NCBI GenBank assembly: GCA_040954595.2 | Contig: CM082591.2 | Span: 4,774,001 to 4,838,000 of the forward strand | Direction: 5' to 3' | From: Balanoglossus misakiensis | Lineage: Eukaryota; Hemichordata | Length of the DNA stretch: 64,000 nt | Shown: one piece after another, positions 26,201 through 37,100 of the stretch | Layout of the letters: the number at the start of each line of letters is the position of its first letter | How positions within the stretch are numbered: position 1 is the stretch's first letter | Position numbers and translations under genes: made by a program | The notes under the pieces: generated by a model | The model's input: only the letters and a program-made list of their open reading frames with translations | What the model was told of the DNA's origin: nothing | Database searches by the model: none

Positions 26201-29200
26201 AAAGTCGAAAAATCCTCGATTCTGGACGATTTTCATGGGCTATAACCCATGGTTTTTATCAAAAAATGACCAAATTTTCATAATTCGCAAAGTCGAAAAA
26301 TCCTCGATTCTGGACGATTTTCATGGGCTATAACCCATGGTTTTTATCAAAAAATGACCAAATTTTCATAATTCGCAAAGTCGAAAAATCCTCGATTCTG
26401 GACGATTTTCATGGGCTATAACCCATGGTTTTTATCAAAAATTGACCAAATTTTCATAATTCGCAAAGTCGAAAAATCCTCGATTCTGGACGATTTTCAT
26501 GGGCTATAACCCATGGTTTTTATCAAAAAATGACCAAATTTTCATAATTCGCAAAGTCGAAAAATCCTCGATTCTGGACGATTTTCATGGGCTATAACCC
26601 ATGGTTTTTATCAAAAATTGACCAAATTTTCATAATTCGCAAAGTCGAAAAATCCTCGATTCTGGACGATTTTCATGGGCTATAGCCCATGGTTTTTATC
26701 AAAAATTGACCAAATTTTCATAATTCGCAAAGTCGAAAAATCCTCGATTCTGGACGATTTTCATGGGCTATAACCCATGGTTTTTATCAAAAAATGACCA
26801 AATTTTCATAATTCGCAAAGTCGAAAAATCCTCGATTCTGGACGATTTTCATGGGCTATAACCCATGGTTTTTATCAAAAAATGACCAAATTTTCATAAT
26901 TCGCAAAGTCGAAAAATCCTCGATTCTGGACGATTTTCATGGGCTATAACCCATGGTTTTTATCAAAAAATGACCAAATTTTCATAATTCGCAAAGTCGA
27001 AAAATCCTCGATTCTGGACGATTTTCATGGGCTATAACCCATGGTTTTTATCAAAAATTGACCAAATTTTCATAATTCGCAAAGTCGAAAAATCCTCGAT
27101 TCTGGACGATTTTCATGGGCTATAACCCATGGTTTTTATCAAAAATTGACCAAATTTTCATAATTCGCAAAGTCGAAAAATCCTCGATTCTGGACGATTT
27201 TCATGGGCTATAACCCATGGTTTTTATCAAAAAATGACCAAATTTTCATAATTCGCAAAGTCGAAAAATCCTCGATTCTGGACGATTTTCATGGGCTATA
27301 ACCCATGGTTTTTATCAAAAAATGACCAAATTTTCATAATTCGCAAAGTCGAAAAATCCTCGATTCTGGACGATTTTCATGGGCTATAACCCATGGTTTT
27401 TATCAAAAAATGACCAAATTTTCATAATTCGCAAAGTCGAAAAATCCTCGATTCTGGACGATTTTCATGGGCTATAACCCATGGTTTTTATCAAAAATTG
27501 ACCAAATTTTCATAATTCGCAAAGTCGAAAAATCCTCGATTCTGGACGATTTTCATGGGCTATAACCCATGGTTTTTATCAAAAAATGACCAAATTTTCA
27601 TAATTCGCAAAGTCGAAAAATCCTTGATTCTGGACGATTTTCATGGGCTATAACCCATGGTTTTTATCAAAATATGACCAAATTTTCATAATTCGCAAAG
27701 TCGAAAAATCCTCGATTCTGGACGATTTTCATGGGCTATAACCCATGGTTTTTATCAAAAATTGACCAAATTTTCATAATTCGCAAAGTCGAAAAATCCT
27801 CGATTCTGGACGATTTTCATGGGCTATAACCCATGGTTTTTATCAAAAAATGACCAAATTTTCATAATTCGCAAAGTCGAAAAATCCTCGATTCTGGACG
27901 ATTTTCATGGGCTATAACCCATGGTTTTTATCAAAAAATGACCAAATTTTCATAATTCGCAAAGTCGAAAAATCCTCGATTCTGGACGATTTTCATGGGC
28001 TATAACCCATGGTTTTTATCAAAAAATGACCAAATTTTCATAATTCGCAAAGTCGAAAAATCCTCGATTCTGGACGATTTTCATGGGCTATAACCCATGG
28101 TTTTTATCAAAAAATGACCAAATTTTCATAATTCGCAAAGTCGAAAAATCCTCGATTCTGGACGATTTTCATGGGCTATAACCCATGGTTTTTATCAAAA
28201 ATTGACCAAATTTTCATGATTCGCAAAGTCGAAAAATCCTCGATTCTGGACGATTTTCATGGGCTATAACCCATGGTTTTTATCAAAAAATGACCAAATT
28301 TTCATAATTCGCAAAGTCGAAAAATCCTCGATTCTGGACGATTTTCATGGGCTATAACCCATGGTTTTTTATCAAAAAATGACCAAATTTTCATAATTCG
28401 CAAAGTCGAAAAATCCTCGATTCTGGACGATTTTCATGGGCTATAACCCATGGTTTTTATCAAAAAATGACCAAATTTTCATAATTCGCAAAGTCGAAAA
28501 ATCCTCGATTCTGGACGATTTTCATGGGCTATAACCCATGGTTTTTATCAAAAAATGACCAAATTTTCATAATTCGCAAAGTCGAAAAATCCTCGATTCT
28601 GGACGATTTTCATTGGCTATAACCCATGGTTTTTATCAAAAAATGACCAAATTTTCATAATTCGCAAAGTCGAAAAATCCTCGATTCTGGACGATTTTCA
28701 TGGGCTATAACCCATGGTTTTTATCAAAAATTGACCAAATTTTCATAATTCGCAAAGTCGAAAAATCCTCGATTCTGGACGATTTTCATGGGCTATAACC
28801 CATGGTTTTTATCAAAAAATGACCAAATTTTCATAATTCGCAAAGTCGAAAAATCCTTGATTCTGGACGATTTTCATGGGCTATAACCCATGGTTTTTAT
28901 CAAAATATGACCAAATTTTCATAATTCGCAAAGTCGAAAAATCCTCGATTCTGGACGATTTTCATGGGATATAACCCATGGTTTTTATCAAAAATTGACC
29001 AAATTTTCATAATTCGCAAAGTCGAAAAATCCTCGATTCTGGACGATTTTCATGGGCTATAACCCATGGTTTTTATCAAAAAATGACCAAATTTTCATAA
29101 TTCGCAAAGTCGAAAAATCCTCGATTCTGGACGATTTTCATGGGCTATAACCCATGGTTTTTATCAAAAAATGACCAAATTTTCATAATTCGCAAAGTCG

Positions 29201-30392
29201 AAAAATCCTCGATTCTGGACGATTTTCATGGGCTATAACCCATGGTTTTTATCAAAAAATGACCAAATTTTCATAATTCGCAAAGTCGAAAAATCCTCGA
29301 TTCTGGACGATTTTCATGGGCTATAACCCATGGTTTTTATCAAAAAATGACCAAATTTTCATAATTCGCAAAGTCGAAAAATCCTCGATTCTGGACGATT
29401 TTCATGGGCTATAACCCATGGTTTTTATCAAAAATTGACCAAATTTTCATAATTCGCAAAGTCGAAAATCCTCGATTCTGGACGATTTTCATGGGCTATA
29501 ACCCATGGTTTTTATCAAAAAATGACCAAATTTTCATAATTCGCAAAGTCGAAAAATCCTCGATTCTGGACGATTTTCATGGGCTATAACCCATGGTTTT
29601 TATCAAAAAATGACCAAATTTTCATAATTCGCAAAGTCGAAAAATCCTCGATTCTGGACGATTTTCATGGGCTATAACCCATGGTTTTTATCAAAAAATG
29701 ACCAAATTTTCATAATTCGCAAAGTCGAAAAATCCTCGATTCTGGACGATTTTCATGGGCTATAACCCATGGTTTTTATCAAAAAATGACAAAATTTTCA
29801 TAATTCCCAAAGTCGAAAAATCCTCGATTCTGGACGATTTTCATGGGCTATAACCCATGGTTTTTATCAAAAAATGACCAAATTTTCATAATTCGCAAAG
29901 TCGAAAAATCCTCGATTCTGGACGATTTTCATGGGCTATAACCCATGGTTTTTATCAAAAAATGACCAAATTTTCATAATTCGCAAAGTCGAAAAATCCT
30001 CGATTCTGGACGATTTTCATGGGCTATAACCCATGGTTTTTATCAAAAAATGACCAAATTTTCATAATTCGCAAAGTCGAAAAATCCTCGATTCTGGACG
30101 ATTTTCATGGGCTATAACCCATGGTTTTTATCAAAAAATGACCAAATTTTCATAATTCGCAAAGTCGAAAAATCCTCGATTCTGGACGATTTTCATGGGC
30201 TATAACCCATGGTTTTTATCAAAAAATGACCAAATTTTCATAATTCGCAAAGTCGAAAAATCCTCGATTCTGGACGATTTTCATGGGCTATAACCCATGG
30301 TTTTTATCAAAAATGACCAAATTTTCATAATTCGCAAAGTCGAAAAATCCTCGATTCTGGACGATTTTCATGGGCTATAACCCATGGTTTTT
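17233..30392 (+). repeat. 88-bp satellite array, about 150 head-to-tail copies
   Basis: The unit length is 88 bp: for example, the TCGAAAAATCC junction recurs at 17,581 and 17,669. Each unit runs GAAAAATCCTCGATTCTGG, then a dyad CATGGG-CTATAA-CCCATG, then TTTTTATCAAAAAATGACC and a TTCATAATTCGCAAAGTC end. Units are nearly identical. The commonest variant is A to T in the A-run (AAAAAATG or AAAAATTG). Rarer markers include CCTTG for CCTCG, CATAGTC for CAAAGTC, AGCCATGG, and single-base deletions near 22,215, 24,187 and 29,467. About 13.16 kb divided by 88 gives about 150 copies. The left-edge units are the most diverged (GTAG for GTCG). There is no long open frame: 88 is not a multiple of 3, so frames shift every unit. 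The function is unknown; centromeric or other heterochromatic satellite is a hypothesis. Confidence 0.98.
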
Positions 30393-30908
30393 GGTCATTT
30401 TTTGATAATAACCATGGGTTATAGCCCATGAAAATCATCCAGAATCGAGGATTTTTCGACTTTGCGAATTATGAAAATTTTTGGTCATTTTTTGATAAAA
30501 ACCATGGGTTATAGCCCATGAAAATCGTCCAGAATCGAGGATTTTTCGACTTGTGCGAATTATGAAAATTTGGTCATTTTTTGATAAAAACCATGGGTTA
30601 TAGCCCATGAAAATCGTCCAGAATCGAGGATTTTTCGACTTTGCGAATTATGAAAATTTGGTCATTTTTTGATAAAAACCATGGGTTATAGCCCATGAAA
30701 ATCGTCCAGAATCGAGGATTTTTCGACTTTGCGAATTATGAAAATTTGGTCATTTTTTGATAAAAACCATGGGTTATAGCCCATGAAAATCGTCCAGAAT
30801 CGAGGATTTTTCGACTTGCGAATTATGAAAATTTGGTCATTTTTTGATAAAAACCATGGGTTATAGCCCATGAAAATCGTCCAGAATCGAAGATTTTTCG
30901 ACTTTGCG
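30393..30908 (-). repeat. Inverted block of the same 88-bp satellite
   Basis: About six monomers in reverse orientation, beginning at an abrupt head-to-head junction inside the unit (CCATGGTTTTT | GGTCATTTTTTG). These units carry more small indels than the main array (near 30,478, 30,552 and 30,815) and run directly into the N gap. The block may be a real inversion or an assembly artefact at the gap edge. Confidence 0.95.
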
Positions 30909-31008
30909 NNNNNNNNNNNNNNNNNNNNNNNNNNNNNNNNNNNNNNNNNNNNNNNNNNNNNNNNNNNNNNNNNNNNNNNNNNNNNNNNNNNNNNNNNNNN
31001 NNNNNNNN
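30909..31008. other. Assembly gap of 100 N
   Basis: Exactly 100 N, the usual placeholder for a gap of unknown size. It sits inside the satellite, so the true array length and right boundary are unknown. Confidence 0.98.
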
Positions 31009-34000
31009 GTGTACTACATGAACTTTGAAGCCACTTTTAAGAACAATGATGTACAACACTGGCATTTTAAAGTTGCGTGATTCTTCCACCTTTATCAACC
31101 TTATTCAGATGATATATTATCTTCGAGGGATTTTGGCCGACTATACGGCGGGACTTCCCCGCACATCTCCCTTATATCTTTGAGGCATGGGTGTGCAGAA
31201 GATAAATTACACTTAGTATTCCGCGTTTCCACGGATTCCATTATCGTGGCGGAGGAAGTGACGTCAAAGGATGTGTGTTTGCCCCTCCATTCCTACCGCT
31301 GGCTGCGCTGTGGTAAAGTGCCCTTTCAGGCAAGACATGGTTTGAATTTTGTTTCCATTCTCGACGCAGTAAGAAATATAATCAAAAACATGATAACCGC
31401 CCTCTTACATTCAGACGAAGTATTTCTTTCGAAATTTAACTGAATGACTAGGATACAGTGTGTTCATTGCTCTATAGGACGCACCCGTACCTAGCAAAAA
31501 GTTTATGAATAGAACATGTAGTCATACATTTCTAATGTAAATCTTATACATAAATTATGTTCATGACGCTTATATGTCATTACAGCAGTGCAATTATTGC
31601 ATATTTATTCATCGGATTTCAAAGTGAATGTATGGCGAAAAATATTCCATTTACACACAACTTCATTTCTCCATATGACAATAACGCACGCAACGTTCAG
31701 CCATTCAAAGCAAACAACTGCACATGCCCAGAAGAGCTCATCCTTCTCCAAAATGGCTGCCTCCATGTAATCGACGGCTGAAAAAAAACAAAGTCATGAC
31801 TTACTTCAAACACAATGTAGTACTAGTGGCATCATCAGCGAACAGTAAACCCAAGTGTGGAAAATAAGAAGGTAAAATTGAGTTCTCGACTGGAAAATTC
31901 GGAGCAAGCATGGACAAAAAATGTCACCACAACCAGCAAGCATGCTCCGGTCTGACTTCAGACAGTACGCATCATCTGTCGCGCCTCTATTGATAAACAA
32001 ATCTTGCCTGGACAGACTGACCATTCACGGCCTGCCAATAGTAAACAGCAAGGTAATGATTTGAATAAATGAATATGTATGAAGCCTGCAGTCCAGCTGT
32101 GTTCATGCAGGAGACAGCCAATCAGAGATTAGGATTTGTAATGATGGCTTCTGCAATCACTCCAATCATTCTGTGCAATATCGTAGGTGGGACCAAAGTG
32201 TCCTTGACGTTATGTTTAATGATAAAATGTTTAATGACACATAACTTTGTACATGGTACATAGAATATACTGTGACAAAAGCCACATGGAAACCATGGAA
32301 ACTATTTTACAACAGAGAGACTAAAATGTTACTGAAACGGACAAAAGGTTGATTTCTAGCTTGTGTAAAAGCAACTAGCTGATTACAAGAAGACATATCT
32401 AGATAAAATATCTGCCAAAGCACAAGTATTCCTTACGAAAAAAAAACACAGAAAAAATGTTGCTCCTAATTGAAGTTCTGTCCATCTACACATAAAATAT
32501 TTTAGGACTAGAACAAAATACATTGTATGTGTATCACTAAATATAACTATCTGAATGAGCATTTTTCATGACAAGGAAAAATACATACAGGGGTGACATA
32601 ATACTGATACCAGTACATGGAAATGGCATACTAGTAAATCTTTCAATTGAGCTACAATCACGATTAGACACTTGTCAGAACAGAAAGTTTCTCAATTTAA
32701 CCTTGATTACAGCAAGGTGGAAAATCCAGCCAACATAGGACAGCCAGTCTAAATGTGTGAAAAGTTTCAGTTACAGTCAGTTTCTGCAAATGACTCTCTG
32801 TGCAAAGGCAAAGACTTGTGACACTTGCAAACACTTTTAGCCACTAGCTTTCTGCCTTTATGACTTTTCATTATATACCAAAGGAAAATGTATAAAAAGA
32901 GCGACCGTGTACAAAATCATCAGCTGCATCAGGAAAGAATGAGTAAAAAAGAGTTCATAAATTCATTCAGAAAATTGGAAATAAAAAAAATATGACATTT
33001 GTGCTTTTCATTCCCAAATCCACGGGCAAAATTACAAGTATAGCTCTCAAAATGCACAGCGCCCTCACTCGGGGATTAAAATATTTCTTTTGGATTACGA
33101 AAATTCAAGATGGCGTCACATATCCAATTTACCCATAGGGCATATCACGAGACTAAAAACCTTGATGTAAATCCCAGCAACGTTCATATATTCCAGCAAA
33201 CAGTTGCAAGTTCAGATCTGATTTGCATAGTACACTGTAAAAATTAAATTCATCATGCAAGTCAGCTGACATGCGTCAGAATCAGTCACCTCCAAAAGTC
33301 ATATGCAAATTACCCCATGCCACTGTCAACAGATTCAGACTCACCATCTTTCCAAATGTTCCTTAACTGAGCGATCAAAGTTGATGTAAATTGTACAGTT
33401 AAAACTAGGTCCTTCCTATTCTCCAAAACTTATTTTGCATATATCCTTCTTTGTATATCAGCCTCCAGTCATTTAAAACTGTACTTTTAATTTCTTAACA
33501 TCTGGTGGAATCCATGTATGCACTGCATACTATCCTGAATGTAATCCTGGCAGGCAACAGCATGGGAATCGGTTTCAAATCCCACGGAGCAGAATTTCCA
33601 ACATAACCTTTTCTCTATTCTCATTCGAAATTAAAAACACATCTAAAGAAATCAAAAGCCCTACGGAACTTGAGATAATCAAATTATGCATTCTCCTTTA
33701 TAAGTATACAAAAAAAAATCTGTAATACCGGTATTTTACTATTGAATAAAATAAATACTGAACGGTATATATTTGTGGAATAAATATTGACATTTCATGT
33801 TTAAATATAAAAAAAATTATGTGATTTTGATTAAGATTTGTGGACATTTGACGTACAAAATATTGAACCATTGAAGCACATAAAACCTACAGAATTTCTG
33901 TTCACAAAATTGAACAATACAGAGAGAGAAATAAAAAGGATCAATCCATTACTAAACAGGGGTGAGAAGGACATCAGTCAAAGGGAATAAAAAAAGCACT

Positions 34001-34126
34001 ACATACTAGTAATATAAAACATTGTAAATGAAACTAAAAGCTGAAAATATATCAATATAAGAAATGGTTTTACTTTTTCAAAAATATATAACCAGGCCGG
34101 TGAATTTATGTATGTGCCAAAGATAA
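31009..34126. other. Non-coding stretch between satellite gap and LARGE stop codon
   Basis: No coding exon was recognised. The right end probably contains the LARGE 3' UTR (minus strand). I could not pick a confident polyadenylation signal; an ATTAAA on the minus strand near 33,486-33,491 is one candidate. The 87-codon plus-strand frame at 31,180-31,443 resembles nothing I know. Confidence 0.45.
31254..31266 (+). promoter_or_regulatory. ETS/CRE composite motif
   Basis: GGAAGTGACGTCA joins an ETS-type core (GGAAGTG) directly to a palindromic CRE (TGACGTCA). This arrangement is known from housekeeping promoters of animals. Neighbouring sequence is GC-richer than its surroundings. No first exon could be assigned in either direction. 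Confidence 0.3.
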
Positions 34127-37100
34127 CTATTTGTCCACAGCCACATATTTCAGAGCCTTGAATCCATACTTTTTCGACATGTCTTTCTGGAACTCCCCTT
34201 TTAAAATTTTCAGACACCTGTGAAATGATAAACCAATAATTACTGTGTTAGTATTATCACCTGCATCGTACCTACTCGCAACTTAGATGTAACAATGTTT
34301 CTCTAAAATCCCAAACTTTTCCAAATTTTGCACAAGGCAAGATTAGATTATTCTCTCTTAAAAGTGTGAATAAAAATCTAGCAAAACTGAGAATAGAAAT
34401 CTAGCACAATTTTCAATGAGAGCCAAATTTTCGCAAATTTTAAATTTAAAATGGCTGCCAATGTCTGACTATAAACTCCCAGACCGTTGCGTTGGTTGTT
34501 AATTTGGCTACTTACTCTCTGTACTGTTCACTTGATCGGAACTTTGCGATATCAAAACTCGGCGCGTGTGGCATGTGAATCATGAATGCGTTGGGAAGAA
34601 CAATAAACTCATATCTGGAAATAAAACAAAATTGCAAACAGTTAAAATCCTGTCTTGACGAGCCATATGGATATATTCTGCATAAATTAGATTCTACCCA
34701 CTTGTAGCTAATCATTCTCTACTAAAAAAGAATCATGATCAATAAATTTCTGTAAAGATTTCTGAAACGTGTCTCTCAGTGAAAAAAAAATTAGTCTCCA
34801 AACACTGATATGCCACAACTTTCACCCCCACTTCCCTCTTTAATGGTCCATCCGCGCCATATAAAACAATGGATTTGGACCAAACCATTGCGCTGAAAGG
34901 GGTTAAGACTTACCCGAGTGCGTCCAACTCCATGATGTGCGACACCTTGTTCCATCCAAAACCAACAAACCGACTGTCGTACAACGGACAGTCTTTCTTG
35001 ACGACAACGTACGGCTCAAAATCTGACTCCCATTGTACCTATGAGCAGAATTTTTAAATAGGATGATTATGATTTATATTATATATTTGTTGGAATAAAT
35101 TTCTTGTGTGATTTCAAACCGTTACTGAGAATGTCTAATGATGTCCATGTTTGCCAATAAGTTCCATCAGTAACAGCATTACCATATATGGCGTTGATGA
35201 ATATTCACGCTACGGCCAGACTTTACCTTATATGGTGTTGTCGCCGTCCTCCATTTTGCGAAATTGGTCGGTGCGTGCCCCTTTTGCCAGACGTGGTACC
35301 TGAATGTATACAAGGTGCCCATGTCCAACATGGATAACAACTCCGCCTTGGACTTGGGAAACGTCAGCCGATATCGCAGAGTCTCAAATGCCGGAACAAT
35401 AAGAGCCTGGAATGTAATAGTTTTGAAATAGGGAATGAGAGTAAAAATCCTGCCAAAAGGAATAAATGGTAAACACCGATTATTCATTTTGGCGAGTTTT
35501 TCACTCTCGTGTCTACAAGTGGGAAGTAAGTTGTGTGTGGTCGAATGTTGATTCTCTATATATCCACATGTAGAATAAAATAAACGATGTCTTGTATCAA
35601 ACATAATTAATGGAAAAAGGGCAGTGAGAGAGAGACTTTGTCCCTTTAAACACACCATCTCCTACCTTGTTTGATTTGGACATGTCCATCATTCCAATTG
35701 CCTTTTTCAGATATTCGTACAATCCGTACATCGGCAGGAAGTCAATGTCAGAGAGATAGACATATGGAGTATTGACCTGCTTCAAGGCAACATTTCGAAG
35801 GAAGTTCACAGGATAAAATTGCTGTCAAAATAAAAACAAATAATTAATCTCAGTGTAACATTCTTTGATAACCTTTTATATGAGTGCGTGGACAGTAGTT
35901 GGGATAACAGCTGGTGGCCAGCAAAATCAACTGTCGAACTGGCCATTTCTTTTGAAGGTACTATTTACTGAGAAGGAACAACCACCCCCACCTACATGCT
36001 CATTCCCTTGTTGGCTCTAAAACATGTTCTAGAATATCCACTTAGAAGACTAGCTATGTTCTCTGTTCATCGATCCAACTGTATTCCTGCACCATCTGGT
36101 GTCCGAGTAAACAACAAAGTGTACAAATTTTATGCTGTGACCACTGACTAGAAAGACGTCAAACATGAAAGTGCCTCACCCCATCTTTGTACACAATGTG
36201 GTAGCCGACATTTTTCCTCGACATCAAGATTTCAGAGCTGAGTGCGTATCTGAGGAACTGCTGGACTTCGGCATCCGACATGTACAAAGCAAAACTGATA
36301 GGACCTGAAAAATACAAGTACAAGTATGATTTATTGAGATGACTTTATTAGTATATTGTGCAAGACGATACTACTGACTTTGAAAATGATTTAACCCTAT
36401 CGCTACATGGTCAGGTGTCTATTACAGTTCATGTTGGCATGCGTCAAGCTTGACGCGTCAACTTATATTTTCGTGTCAAATGAGTATTTTCCATGTCAAA
36501 TACACGCAATTAATGCATCAACGCAACCTCTGAAATTGATCAATTATCTAAGTTCATCAGCCGACACCTTTGCTGTTACCATACCTTGCCAGTGGTTGCA
36601 TATGGCCTCCACCATCTGCAAGCGGTCCATGGACAACTGGGCAACTAAGGTGACATCAGTGTCATCCAAACTCTGCAATGAAGAAATTGTGGGATAACGT
36701 ATTTGGTCAGCACTAACCCTTTCACCCCTAGTGCCCTGTATAGAGGTCAGCACATACCACTTTTCCACAAAAAACTAGGGTGGGTAGGGTATATCTTACC
36801 GGCGTGTACTGGTAATCTAAATAATACAAATGTGTTCTGTGACTGAGTAATTTTTCTCTTCTGAAGTCATAGCATTGGTCATCTTCATCCAATTGGCTGA
36901 TCTGTTAGAAAATCAAGAAACCTTAATAAACATGCTTCTTTATGTATAATTCTGTCTGTGTGTTTGTGTGTGTGTATGTGAGTACATGTATGTGTGTGTT
37001 TGTATGTTCTTAGTGAATTTCATTGACTCGAGTGTCCTTAACTTCTTCCTTCACGCAACCATGATTTTACACTGACTTCCGGGAATGAATTCACAATGAA

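Larger units (their letters stand above)
34127..36672 (-). other. LARGE: LARGE domain 2 (GT49-type, glucuronyltransferase)
   Basis: Seven exons encode [26 protein letters not shown], the DID motif at residues 547-549 within [51 protein letters not shown] and [15 protein letters not shown]. The chain ends VAVDK before the TAG at 34,127-34,129. The domain is full length, with no visible disruption. Confidence 0.9.

Noticed and set aside
17233-30908. CRISPR-like or spacer-repeat array
   Set aside because: There are no unique spacers: the whole 88-bp unit repeats, and the genes in the window are intron-rich animal genes.
24124-31098. 61-codon and longer open frames in the satellite (for example at 24,124, 29,404 and 30,686)
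   Set aside because: They arise where a single-base deletion happens to keep the frame across two 88-bp units. The reading frame shifts every unit and the peptide just translates the repeat. One reverse frame also runs through the N gap.
35179-35658. 159-codon reverse-strand frame read as one exon
   Set aside because: Only 35,227-35,406 is LARGE coding sequence. The remainder reads through an intron that is mostly a truncated MITE.
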